The notes under the pieces were generated by a model. The model was given only the letters and a program-made list of their open reading frames with translations. It was not told where the DNA came from and made no database searches. This document shows positions 26,720-34,732 of a stretch of DNA of 64,000 nucleotides, in pieces (the first letter of the stretch is position 1; each line of letters begins with the position of its first letter). This stretch comes from Paraconexibacter antarcticus (lineage in GTDB: Bacteria > Actinomycetota > Thermoleophilia > Solirubrobacterales > Solirubrobacteraceae), in the NCBI RefSeq assembly GCF_024220175.1, contig NZ_CP098502.1, positions 4,344,514 to 4,408,513 of the forward strand, given 5' to 3'. The translations under genes were made by a program, and so were the position numbers.

Positions 26720-27433
26720 ATGGACCCCCCTCACGTTGCTCACGACGTCCTGAGCCAACCCACGCGGGCACGCCTGTTCGGTGAGCTCGGCGAGTTGCGC
26801 AGGCCCGCCGGCACGGAGGAACTCGCCGAGCGCCTCGACCTGCACCCCAACGGCGTGCGCGTGCACCTCGAGCGGATGCGCGAGGCCGGGCTGCTCGAGC
26901 GCCACCGGGAGCGCAGGAGCATCGGCCGCCCACGCGACATGTGGTCGATCGCCCCGGGCGCCCAGCCCGGCGGCGGTCCTCCCCGCGCGTACGCCGACGT
27001 CGGACGCTGGCTGGCCCAGATCGTGTCGTCCGGCAAGACCAGCCAGCGGGCCGTCGAGGCCGCCGGCCGCCAGATCGGTCGTGACCTCGCCCCGACCGAC
27101 AGCGCCGGCTCCTCCGAGGAGCTCATGCGCGCATCCCTGGTGTCCCTGGGGTTCGCCCCGACGCACGTCGTCGAGCCGACCGGCCGCCTGACGTATCGCC
27201 TGTGCAACTGCCCCTATCGCGACGTCGCTCGCGAGAATCAGCACATCGTCTGCACGCTTCACCGCGGCGTGACCCGCGGGCTGCTCGACGCGATATCCCC
27301 CGAGACCAGGCTGACCGGATTCGTCCCGCGAGACCCCGACACCGCTGGATGCCTGATCGAGGTGCGCGGCGCGCTTGCCGACAGCGCTATCCAAGCCGAG
27401 GCGACCGAGGCCCCGGCGCCTTCCTCGAGCTGA
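26720..27433 (+). CDS. HTH regulator with cysteine-rich C terminus (SufR/ArsR-like)
   Basis: The 237-residue product has an N-terminal winged HTH (AHDVLSQPTRARLFGELGELRRPAGTEELAERLDLHPNGVRVHLERM). A C-terminal region follows with LCNCPYRDVARENQHIVCTLHRGV and a later AGCLIEV. The C-x-C...C...C spacing resembles SufR-type regulators, whose cysteines hold an iron-sulfur cluster. It is divergent from the ferredoxin, so it likely senses Fe-S or redox status and controls that gene and the neighbouring hemerythrin/repair genes. Assignment by motif only. Confidence 0.82.
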   Translation: MDPPHVAHDVLSQPTRARLFGELGELRRPAGTEELAERLDLHPNGVRVHLERMREAGLLERHRERRSIGRPRDMWSIAPGAQPGGGPPRAYADVGRWLAQIVSSGKTSQRAVEAAGRQIGRDLAPTDSAGSSEELMRASLVSLGFAPTHVVEPTGRLTYRLCNCPYRDVARENQHIVCTLHRGVTRGLLDAISPETRLTGFVPRDPDTAGCLIEVRGALADSAIQAEATEAPAPSSS

Positions 27434-27564
27434 CCGGCCGTCGAGCGCGGTCCGGCGATCGGCTCGCTCTCGCGTGGCCCGACCCGTCGATTCGGTCACG
27501 ACCGGAGACGACGCCGTCGGGCATCCCCTGCTCGACAGCGTGCGCACGAACCTCCGAGAACACC

Positions 27565-27609
<45 letters not shown>

Positions 27610-27666
27610 TCCGCGGCGGTTCGGGGTGTCTATGGCTCTAACAAGCCATTGCGGGGCTTCGAGGGG

Positions 27667-27682
27667 CGCCAATAAAGCGCCA
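27667..27682. promoter_or_regulatory. Phased CGCCA repeats, probable arm site of element 2
   Basis: CGCCA lies at 27667-27671 and 27678-27682, an 11-bp period, 58 bases from the core copy. This matches the arrangement at 381/392. Confidence 0.5.
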
Positions 27683-27848
27683 AAAACCGTGGCGCGCCGT
27701 CAAACCGGCCTGGATTCCGAAGAGAGTGCGACGGGGCGGCGAGCGCCGCGTCACTTGCTGACCGCGTGAAGGAGGACGCCGGCGCACGCCGCGCACGCCG
27801 ACCGAACGCTCCGAACTCATCCGCGTCGACCCATCCGGTGGGCGCGAT

Positions 27849-28250
27849 CTAGTCGTCGACGCCAGGGACGCTGACGGTCAACTCGGCGGGCAAGTCGGCG
27901 GCGACGTGCGCGATCATGTGGGCCAGGCGAGCGACAGGGTCGCTGCCGACGACCGGCAGCAACTCGAACCCGATCAAGGCGCCGAGGCCGTCTTTGACGG
28001 TGGCCCATGCCTCGGGCAGCGGAAGGGCCACGCCGAACACGTCCGCGTCGAAGGCCTCGCAGAGCTCGTCGAACAGCCGGCCGGTGTAGTCGACCGCCAA
28101 CTCGGGGATCGATGTGGTGGCCTCAAGGCGACAGATCACGTTGATCGCGGGGAACGGGACCTGGGCACTGTCCGGGTAGAACGACGCGCTGAGGTGCGTG
28201 GCGTCCGAGAGCGGCGTGAAGTCCATGCCCGGCCAGCGGCTCGTCGCCAC
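27849..28250 (-). CDS. Hypothetical protein, second of two-gene unit
   Basis: The 133-residue product starts with a GTG adjacent to the upstream stop (TGAGTG), so it is coupled to the gene at 28251. The sequence is mixed alpha/beta (PFPAINVICRLEATTSIPEL, GVALPLPEAWATVKDG) without membrane segments or known motifs. It ends just inside the element boundary. Function unknown. Confidence 0.62.
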   Translation of the reverse strand: MATSRWPGMDFTPLSDATHLSASFYPDSAQVPFPAINVICRLEATTSIPELAVDYTGRLFDELCEAFDADVFGVALPLPEAWATVKDGLGALIGFELLPVVGSDPVARLAHMIAHVAADLPAELTVSVPGVDD

Positions 28251-28889
28251 TCAGGCCCCGGACGCGGGGTCCGCTTCGGCCCGACGGGTGACCAGCCTGG
28301 CGTGGGTCCCTGCCTGCACGGGCCACGAAGCGTCGCCCGTGAGACCGTAGAACCCGATCGCTTCCCTGGCGATCGTCCAGGCCATGAGCCCGTAAACCGC
28401 GCCCTCAACCGTGGCTTCGACGTAGGGTCGCGCAGGGCCGGCGGGCGTGCGCGGCGGCGCCATCGAGGCCCAGCCGTCGACGATGAATCGCGCGACGAGG
28501 TCCGTGGCGTCCCGTCTGACCGACTCCGTCTCGCGGGAAGCGAGCGACAGCAGTGCGGCTACCTCGGCCGATCGCGCAGGGCCTGCAGGGTCGCGTCCGG
28601 AGATGGTCGCAATCGTCAAGACCATTTCTCGGAGTAGGTCCTCGGAATGCGCGCCGCCGCATGGGAGTTCGCCGTCCGGGGCACTGGCCCTCAGTCGCGC
28701 GCGAGCCCACGCCCAACGCCCAACGGGAATGAGGTACCGACCAGAAGTCAGCTGCGCGAGCTCGCGCTTGGTGAGATCAGGGTGTTCTTGCTCAAGTTGG
28801 CGCACGAAATCGCGAATTTCGGCGGGGCTGGTGGTCGTGTTCGTGCGTCTCATGCGCCGAAGGAAAGCAGAGCTAGCGTGATAAGACAA
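28251..28889 (-). CDS. Hypothetical protein, first of two-gene unit
   Basis: The 212-residue mostly helical product has an N-terminal segment (SPAEIRDFVRQLEQEHPDLTKRELAQLTSGRY) that looks like a DNA-binding helix-turn-helix-type fold. A helical region with SAEVAALLSLASRETESVRRDATDLVARFI follows. It is divergent from the zinc-finger gene at 28916, with only 26 bases between starts. I recognise no family. A regulator with a downstream partner is possible. Confidence 0.6.
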   Translation of the reverse strand: MSYHASSAFLRRMRRTNTTTSPAEIRDFVRQLEQEHPDLTKRELAQLTSGRYLIPVGRWAWARARLRASAPDGELPCGGAHSEDLLREMVLTIATISGRDPAGPARSAEVAALLSLASRETESVRRDATDLVARFIVDGWASMAPPRTPAGPARPYVEATVEGAVYGLMAWTIAREAIGFYGLTGDASWPVQAGTHARLVTRRAEADPASGA

Positions 28890-28903
28890 GGATCGCTACG
28901 ATG

Positions 28904-28909
28904 TAGACT
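28904..28909 (+). promoter_or_regulatory. TAGACT -10 element, leaderless start
   Basis: TAGACT ends six bases before the ATG at 28916, so transcription would begin at or next to the start codon. No clear -35 is seen. The same -10 hexamer, also close to its ATG, precedes the AbiEi-like gene (37428-37433). Confidence 0.45.
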
Positions 28910-28915
28910 CACGGC

Positions 28916-29758
28916 ATGTCGATGCACAGAGGCATAGTTCTAGGCTCGGGGTTGCCGCCGGTACCAACGGTGGGTCCCCCTCGCCATCGGTTCGTCTTGG
29001 ACCCAGTCACAGACGCCTTCGTCCTAGATGGGACCGTGGTGGACGACGGCGCGTCGCCGCCGCTGCCGGAGGATTGGTTTCTCCGAGTGGCGCAGACCCA
29101 CTCCGACGACGTCGACGCGATCACTGCCGCCGTCAATCGGTTCGGCAGCTTCGGCGTGGACCGAGAGCTCAACCTCGATGGGCACAGCAATGATCAGTAC
29201 CTGTCTGGGCGCGGCTTCTCGCTCAGCCGACATCTCGGAGCGGAGCGGCGCAGCGTGCTGACGGACGCCCGATCGGAAGCCGACCGGGCGAGGCGTCGGC
29301 ATCGCAGCTGGTTCGTCGAGTCGAGGGCATCCCTCGTCGCCGGGATCGAACTCCTTAAGACAATGCTCGAAATCTGGGAAGGCATCGAGGGCGGGCGGGG
29401 GTGGCAGGACGGGCAGCGTCTCTCCCTCATGCTCGAAGACGGCCTCAGGGCTTTCGCGCCTCGCGTGGATTACGTCTCGCCAGAAGAAGCCGTCCACCTC
29501 GACCCGGCGACTACTCACTCCGACTTCGCCCCGCTGCTTCATGTCCTCGTCCTCCAAATGGCCCATGCGATCGCGAATGACTGGCGCGACGTACGGACGT
29601 GCGCCGACGACCGCTGCGGCAAGCTGTTCTCCAGGCAAGACGGCGTGGCAACGGTCCGCTCGCCCCGCAAAGACGCGATGTTCTGCTCACCCGTCTGCGC
29701 GCGCCGGTTCACCCAGCGCAACTACCGAAAGAAGAAGCGCGACGCCGAGCGGCAGTGA
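28916..29758 (+). CDS. Zinc-finger protein with CGNR-like C terminus
   Basis: The 280-residue product ends with CADDRCGKLFSRQDG...MFCSPVCARRFTQRNYRKKKRD. This places C-x4-C and C-x3-C pairs before a basic tail, resembling the CGNR/ABATE-type zinc finger of stress-related actinobacterial regulators. The N-terminal 200 residues are mixed helix/strand with WFLRVAQTHSDDVDAITAAVNRFG. It probably binds nucleic acid. Transcription appears leaderless. A second ATG six bases in (28922) is possible. Confidence 0.7.
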   Translation: MSMHRGIVLGSGLPPVPTVGPPRHRFVLDPVTDAFVLDGTVVDDGASPPLPEDWFLRVAQTHSDDVDAITAAVNRFGSFGVDRELNLDGHSNDQYLSGRGFSLSRHLGAERRSVLTDARSEADRARRRHRSWFVESRASLVAGIELLKTMLEIWEGIEGGRGWQDGQRLSLMLEDGLRAFAPRVDYVSPEEAVHLDPATTHSDFAPLLHVLVLQMAHAIANDWRDVRTCADDRCGKLFSRQDGVATVRSPRKDAMFCSPVCARRFTQRNYRKKKRDAERQ

Positions 29759-29764
29759 CCAAGC

Positions 29765-30077
29765 TTGAGCCTGTCGCGCCCCACCCAAGTCGACGGGCAG
29801 GTGGGCACATTCGTCGGTCCGGATGGACGGCGCGCGCTCGCGAATGGACGCGACCGCATCATCGAGGTGATCGCCGATGCGCCAGTCGCACGCTCCGCGG
29901 TTCGCTGCGCCAGATCGCGGCCGTCAGGCGTCTCACCGTCGGCGCCCTGTCGCAACGCATCGCATTCGCGGTCACCACAGATTCGAACCCTCCGCGCAAG
30001 TCGGTCCGGCTACGTGCTCGACGCGAGCTTGTCTGCGCAGGTCGACTCTGTGCGCTGTGATCGGTCAGGCTTTGCGT
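29765..30077 (+). pseudogene. Possible small HTH-like gene remnant
   Basis: Two overlapping frames look coding in sequence. The first (from ATG 29765) gives QVGTFVGPDGRRALANGRDRIIEVIADAP. A second frame continues LRQIAAVRRLTVGALSQRIAFAVTTD. Together they would make one short regulator-like protein if one base were changed near 29885. Otherwise this 320-base interval holds nothing I recognise. Weak evidence. Confidence 0.3.
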
Positions 30078-30872
30078 ATGCCGTTCGTCTCGGTCAACAG
30101 CTTGGAGAAGGACCGTGACCGCGCGCTCCAAGTCGCTCGCGACCATTGCGTACTCCGCGGGTTGGTCGGTTCGACGGTCCACGGCCTGTCGAACCCTGGC
30201 ACCGATGACCGCGACGAGATGGGCGTGTGCGTGGAGCCGCGTGAGTACCTGCTCGGGTTGCGGCGCTTTGAGCATTGCGTTGCGCGCACGCAGCCCGAAG
30301 GTGTCCCGTCGGGGCCGGGCGACATCGACCTCACCGTCTACGGGCTTCAGAAGTTCTGCCGGCTGGCGAGCAAGGGCAGCCCGACCGTTCTGTTGCTGTT
30401 CTACGTCCGCGGCGACGACATCCTGGAGCGCAATGAGCTCAGTCGCGAGCTGCAGGACCTGGCGCCGGCGTTCTTGTCGCAGCGGACAGGACGAGCGTTC
30501 CTCGGATACCTGGATGCGCAAGCACGCAGCCTGCGCGGCGAGCGGCACGCGACGCGCACGCGCGAGCTCTCAGCCACGCACGGGTACGACACGAAGTTCG
30601 CCATGCACGCGTTGCGCATCGGATACCAGGGCATCGAGTTGCTTGAGGCCGGCGTGATTTCGCTGCCGATGCGCGAGCCGGCGCGCGCGCACTTGCGCTC
30701 CGTTCGTGCCGGCGAACCGCCGCTCGTGCAGATCCTCGCGGAACTCGACGACGTGACGCAGCGCCTCAGCGCGCTCGCGGCGGCCGTGCAGCTCCCACCC
30801 GAGCCGGACGCGGCACGAATCGACGAGTTCCTTGCCGATGCGTACCTGCGCGGGTGGAGCGCCGAGGCGTGA
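30078..30872 (+). CDS. RlaP/YcgL-type nucleotidyltransferase
   Basis: The 264-residue protein has the polymerase-beta-superfamily signature GSTVHGLSNPGTDDRDEMGVCV (GS motif plus paired acids). DIDLTVYGLQKFCRLASKGSPTVLLLFYV follows, as in the RlaP family of predicted nucleotidyltransferases. It would transfer NMP to an RNA or protein target. Its stop overlaps the GTG start of a HEAT-repeat gene (GTGA), implying a two-gene unit. The catalytic residues look intact. Confidence 0.78.
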   Translation: MPFVSVNSLEKDRDRALQVARDHCVLRGLVGSTVHGLSNPGTDDRDEMGVCVEPREYLLGLRRFEHCVARTQPEGVPSGPGDIDLTVYGLQKFCRLASKGSPTVLLLFYVRGDDILERNELSRELQDLAPAFLSQRTGRAFLGYLDAQARSLRGERHATRTRELSATHGYDTKFAMHALRIGYQGIELLEAGVISLPMREPARAHLRSVRAGEPPLVQILAELDDVTQRLSALAAAVQLPPEPDAARIDEFLADAYLRGWSAEA

Positions 30873-31605
30873 ACCCCAGCGAGCTCATCGCTCCCGCACT
30901 GGCGGAGGAGTGGGACAGCGATGAGCGCTGGGCTCACATTCGCGAACTGCATCACCGCGGCGACCCGGCCACGTACGACGCGGCGATGCGCCTGCTGCAG
31001 AGCGAGTTGTCCGAGGAGCGCGAGATGGGCGTTGACATCCTCGCTCAGCTCGGCACGGGTCAAAACGATGCCGACCGGCCTTATCGCGAGCCGACCGTTG
31101 ATTTCCTGATCGACCTGCTCGGCCGCGAGCAGGACCCACGAGTCCTCGACTCCGCGACGACGGCGCTCGGACATCTACACGCCGATCGGGCAGTCGCAGC
31201 CGTTGCCGCGCATTTCGCGCATCCCGATCCCGGCGTGGGATGGGTGTGGTCCACGGCCTGCTCGGCCATGAGGACGAGACAGCGATCGCTGCGTTGATCG
31301 AGCTGTCCCGAGACGAGGACGACGAGATCCGGGACTAGGCGACCTTCGGACTCGGCTCGCTGATCGAGACCGACACCCCGGCGATCCGCGGAGCGCTGGC
31401 CGAGCGACTGGACGATCGCCACGGCGACGCCGCCGAGGAAGCACTCGGCGGGCTCGCCCTCCGGGGCGACGAGCGAGCGATCGAACCTCTCCTGGCGTTG
31501 CTGGACGACGGCTGGGAAGGACCGATCCTCGAAGAGGCCCTCGCCGCGCTGATCGAGCGATTCGACGACCCACGCCTCAAGCGTCACCTCCCGCCCAGCG
31601 GCTGA
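30869..31605 (+). pseudogene. HEAT-repeat protein gene, frameshift and stop
   Basis: From GTG 30869 the frame encodes HEAT-like helical repeats (LIDLLGREQDPRVLDSATTALGHLHADRAVAAVAAHFAHPDP). Near 31240 the coding signal moves to another frame (VVHGLLGHEDETAIAALIELSRDEDDEIRD), consistent with a missing G in a GGG run. There is then an in-frame TAG where ATFGLGSLIET repeats normally have Trp. Repeats continue to 31603. Two independent lesions argue for a pseudogene, although the first could be a sequencing error. Confidence 0.72.
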
Positions 31606-31652
31606 TCGGCGCACACGTCTCCCGGCCGTCGACTCGTTGCGACCCGGCTGGT

Positions 31653-32078
31653 TCAACCCCCGGGCGGGATGTAGGCGAAGTGCCCAAGTCCGGCGCGGAT
31701 GTTCGCCGCGTTGAGGTACCGGTCGGTGAGATCCAGCGAGATGCTGCACCCGCCGCAGCGCTGCCCCGCCTCCGAGCCGGCCCGCATTCCAAGTGCGACC
31801 GCGTGCAGGAACGCTTCGACGACCTGGTCGGGGTCGTACGTGTCCATCACGGTGCTCACGATCCCGTGCAGCAGTCCGTCCGGGTCGTCCGGATCGGGGA
31901 AGGGCGGGCTCGGCATGTCGCCGGGCATTACCGCGCCCTCGCGGTGTCCTGATGCCGCGAGGTGACCCTCCATCCAGCCGTGCACGGCTCCATGGAGCGC
32001 ACCGTTCCGGACGTCGCGGACTTCGCCGCTGTCGAGGGCCGCGAGGAGGACGTGTGCGACCAGGGAGTTGACCGGCAT
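31653..32078 (-). CDS. Hypothetical protein
   Basis: The 141-residue product has helical stretches (VNSLVAHVLLAALDSGEVRDVR, VVEAFLHAVALGMRAGSEAG) and a CGGC pair in QRCGGCSISLD. No membrane segment or known domain. It is convergent with the HEAT-repeat remnant and co-directional with the DNA glycosylase upstream, separated by 39 bases. Function unknown. Confidence 0.55.
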   Translation of the reverse strand: MPVNSLVAHVLLAALDSGEVRDVRNGALHGAVHGWMEGHLAASGHREGAVMPGDMPSPPFPDPDDPDGLLHGIVSTVMDTYDPDQVVEAFLHAVALGMRAGSEAGQRCGGCSISLDLTDRYLNAANIRAGLGHFAYIPPGG

Positions 32079-32117
32079 TCGCGCAGCCTAGACCGGTGGC
32101 ATTGACGCACACGGCGT

Positions 32118-32657
32118 TCAACCGGCTCGGCCGCCGCGACCGGATCGGACTGTGTGCGCGTCGGCCAACGATGCAGCCAATGCGTGCCACACCGAGGCGT
32201 CCCAGCTTCCGCTGGCCGCTCCGGAAGTCGACGGGAGCACCCATACGTCGGTGCGCTCTGGGCGAGGTCCGTATGCCAGCGAGTCTCTGGGGCGAAGCCC
32301 GAAGGCCGCACGCGCAGCGGCCTTGCCGTTGAACGCGAGCACGCGCGGCGCGGCCACCCTCACGGCCTCCCACAACCGCTCCGGGTCAAACGCCCCGCTC
32401 CCGAGCTCGTGGTCCATTCCGTGTCGCGTCTTCGAGACGTCGGTCAGCCCGATGCCCCATTCCGGAAGGCGGGCGAAGTCCGCCGGCGCGAGGCGCACGT
32501 TGACGAGCCCAGACTCGTGGAGGATCGCCCAGAACTTGTTTCCGGGTCCGGCGTAGTACGCCTTGGCCCGCGCTGAGGCGGTGCCGGCTGCGGTTCCGCA
32601 GATCACCAATCGCAGTCCCGCCGGCATCAGGTCCGGAAGGATCATCGCGATGAGCAT
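32118..32657 (-). CDS. mug: Mismatch-specific uracil/thymine-DNA glycosylase (MUG-like)
   Basis: This protein of about 179 residues has the MUG active-site region LRLVICGTAAGTASARAKAYYAGPGNKFWAILHESGL. VSKTRHGMDHEL follows, then a C-terminal LPSTSGAASGSW block (S-T-S loop). It removes uracil or thymine opposite guanine. Three start candidates exist (GTG 32690, ATG 32657, ATG 32645); I used 32657. It sits in mobile DNA next to an integrase, so it is probably cargo or captured chromosomal DNA. Confidence 0.85.
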   Translation of the reverse strand: MLIAMILPDLMPAGLRLVICGTAAGTASARAKAYYAGPGNKFWAILHESGLVNVRLAPADFARLPEWGIGLTDVSKTRHGMDHELGSGAFDPERLWEAVRVAAPRVLAFNGKAAARAAFGLRPRDSLAYGPRPERTDVWVLPSTSGAASGSWDASVWHALAASLADAHTVRSGRGGRAG

Positions 32658-32713
32658 ACGTCGCGATCCGCGACCCTCGCGATCGTTCACGGCACAAGGC
32701 CTCGACCCGCCTG

Positions 32714-34060
32714 TCAGGCGATGGCGGTCCGAAGACTCGGTGCCGCGGCGAGGAGTTCAGTCAGGTAGCCGTTGATCGCGGCAAGCGCGTCCTCGCGCGC
32801 CTGGCCTGTAGCGTGCGTGTAGACGGCGAGCGTCGTCTGATTGCGCAGCCGCTTGTCGCCGTCAGCGACGGCCGCGAGCTCGCCGACTGAGTGACCGCTG
32901 TACGCCGCTACCTCCGGCACCGGGATACCCGCGGCCATGAGCGTCGAGACGAAGGTGTGGCGCGCGTCGTACAACGTGAAAGCCATGCCGGCCGCTTCAC
33001 GCGCGGGCTCGATCACGTCGCGATAGAGGTTGCGCTGCGACCAAATCGAACCTTGGAGCTTCTGCTCCGCCGCGAGCGTCTCCGTGCGCGAACCTCGTGT
33101 GCGAGTCGTCGTATAGAGGAACTCGCTGCGGTTGAGTTGCAGCACGTTGGTGCCGCGCGCCCCAGGGATCGCATGGCCTGTCCTGTCGGGGTGCAGCACC
33201 TTGGGGAAGAGCACCCAGCGCCCGCGGATCTCCGGCTCCTCGCGGATCAGGCGTCGGCGTTCCTTCAGGCCGGGTTTCAGGGTCCCGGGCTTGTCGGACC
33301 GGCCGCCCGCCGGGGCGGCGCGCTGATGCACGAGGATGAGCTCGCGCTCGGAGTCGATGTCCGCAGCGCGCAGAGCGAGGAGTTCCTCCGGGCGGACGCC
33401 GGTGAGGAATGGCGTGAGCACCAGCGCCCAGTGACGCGGGGCGACGGCCTCGAGCAACTTGCCCGCTTCGCTCGGCGGGATCCATCGGCGCTCGACGCGC
33501 TTGCGCGTCGGCTGCAGGCGGGTGTCGGCAGGATCTACCCGGGAGCCGAGGGCTGGGTTGACGTCGATGCGGTGCTCTCGCAGCGCGTACCCGAGCACGG
33601 CGGAGAGACTGGCGATCGCACCGTCGATTGTCGTCTTCGATAGTCCCTTGGCGAGGAGTGCGGTCTGGATGTCGTGGACGTGGCGGCGCTTGATCGTCTC
33701 GAGGGGTCGGTCCTCGCCCCCGGGGAGGTGCGGGTAGACGTACGCCTCGATCCGCGCCTGGTGGGTCTTGACGGTCCGCGGGTCGCGCCCGACGCGCGCG
33801 GGCCAGATGCTCATCCAGTCGCCGAGCGTGAGGCCGCCGTCGGGCGATAGGCCCTTGTTGAGCTCGGCGACGCGGTCCTCGGTCGCGCGATGCGCTTCCG
33901 TTTTCGTGCGGTAGTTGCCGGCGCGGCGCTTGATGTTGTCGCCGTCGCGGTACTGGGCGCGCCACTCTACGACCCTGCCGTGCGCGTTGCGGACAGGCGT
34001 CGGCGAGATGGCACGTGCGAGGCCAGGCTGAGCGCGTGGGCGTCCGCGGCGCGGTTTCAT
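32714..34060 (-). CDS. Tyrosine recombinase/integrase, phage-type
   Basis: The 448-residue integrase has an N-terminal AP2-like arm domain (RVVEWRAQYRDGDNIKRRAGNYRTKTEA), a core-binding domain, and catalytic motifs PFLTGVRPEELLALR, YDARHTFVSTL, SGHSV and TLAVYTHAT. It starts at an ATG overlapping the Xis-like stop. It differs clearly from the integrases at 3890 and 54711, so it came with a separate element. No matching attachment repeat could be found next to it. Confidence 0.92.
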   Translation of the reverse strand: MKPRRGRPRAQPGLARAISPTPVRNAHGRVVEWRAQYRDGDNIKRRAGNYRTKTEAHRATEDRVAELNKGLSPDGGLTLGDWMSIWPARVGRDPRTVKTHQARIEAYVYPHLPGGEDRPLETIKRRHVHDIQTALLAKGLSKTTIDGAIASLSAVLGYALREHRIDVNPALGSRVDPADTRLQPTRKRVERRWIPPSEAGKLLEAVAPRHWALVLTPFLTGVRPEELLALRAADIDSERELILVHQRAAPAGGRSDKPGTLKPGLKERRRLIREEPEIRGRWVLFPKVLHPDRTGHAIPGARGTNVLQLNRSEFLYTTTRTRGSRTETLAAEQKLQGSIWSQRNLYRDVIEPAREAAGMAFTLYDARHTFVSTLMAAGIPVPEVAAYSGHSVGELAAVADGDKRLRNQTTLAVYTHATGQAREDALAAINGYLTELLAAAPSLRTAIA

Positions 34061-34296
34061 TGCGACCGCGTTGTCGCGTGTGCGTCGAGGAAGCGTTGGA
34101 CCTCGCGGGGTTCGATGACGGTCACCCTGTTGGAGAGCTTATGGGCGCGCAGGCGTCCCTGCGAGATCCAGTCGGCGATGGTCCGACGGTTGAGCTGGAG
34201 GTAGGCGGCGAGCTCGGGCACCGTCCAGCACGGCTGTTGCTGCGGGGGCTCGACCTCTGGGGCTCGCCGCAGTGGGATGACCTGCCGCTCGGTCAT
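34057..34296 (-). CDS. Excisionase-like HTH protein
   Basis: The 79-residue winged-helix protein has CWTVPELAAYLQLNRRTIADWISQGRLRAHKLSNRVTVIEPREVQRFL, the standard Xis/HTH_17 pattern. Its stop overlaps the integrase start and its start overlaps the upstream gene's stop. It probably directs excision and represses the operon. Confidence 0.88.
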   Translation of the reverse strand: MTERQVIPLRRAPEVEPPQQQPCWTVPELAAYLQLNRRTIADWISQGRLRAHKLSNRVTVIEPREVQRFLDAHATTRSQ

Positions 34297-34556
34297 GCAA
34301 ATCGCGTCCAGCGCGTGTAGCGGCTCGCCTCGCGGACCTCGGCCGCGGCGATACGCAGGGTGCCGTGCAGGTTGATCGTGGCCACGCGGCCGCGCTCGAC
34401 CCAGCGGTCGAGTGTTCGCGGGTGGATGCCGATCGCGGCGGCGGCCTGCTCGCGCGTGAGCGGTGGCTCGGGACGCTCGGCGCAGACCTCGATCGCGACT
34501 AGGTGCGCGGGCAGCGGGTGGTGCGCGCGGTCAGGAGTGGAAGGGACGGTGGTCAT
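34293..34556 (-). CDS. Second small HTH protein of the integrase operon
   Basis: The 87-residue product contains LTREQAAAAIGIHPRTLDRWVERGRVATINLHGTLRIAAAEV, another Xis/MerR-like HTH. ATG 34556 is preceded by GGAGG and overlaps the stop of a hidden 55-residue gene. Having two HTH genes before an integrase suggests that one is Xis and one a repressor. Confidence 0.8.
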   Translation of the reverse strand: MTTVPSTPDRAHHPLPAHLVAIEVCAERPEPPLTREQAAAAIGIHPRTLDRWVERGRVATINLHGTLRIAAAEVREASRYTRWTRFA

Positions 34557-34720
34557 GGTGTTGCCTCCGGTTGGGAGTGGTCGACTTCGAGGAAGAGGTC
34601 GAGGAGCACGATGCGGGTCTCCTCGAGCGCCGCGCTCCACGCGGCGCGAAGCAGGGCGTTGGCGAGGTCGCGCTGCTCACCAGGGCTCAGCACGTCGAGG
34701 TCGATCAGCACGTGTCGCAC
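34553..34720 (-). CDS. Small 55-residue protein (hidden ORF)
   Basis: GTG 34720, preceded by GAGGG, opens a 55-codon frame (VRHVLIDLDVLSPGEQRDL...ETRIVLLDLFLEV...). Its TGA overlaps the next start as ATGA. It fills exactly the gap between the sigma-like gene and the HTH gene, twelve bases from the former. Helical and acidic; function unknown. Coupling on both sides is the main evidence. Confidence 0.6.
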   Translation of the reverse strand: MRHVLIDLDVLSPGEQRDLANALLRAAWSAALEETRIVLLDLFLEVDHSQPEATP

Positions 34721-34732
34721 ACTGCCCTCGCT

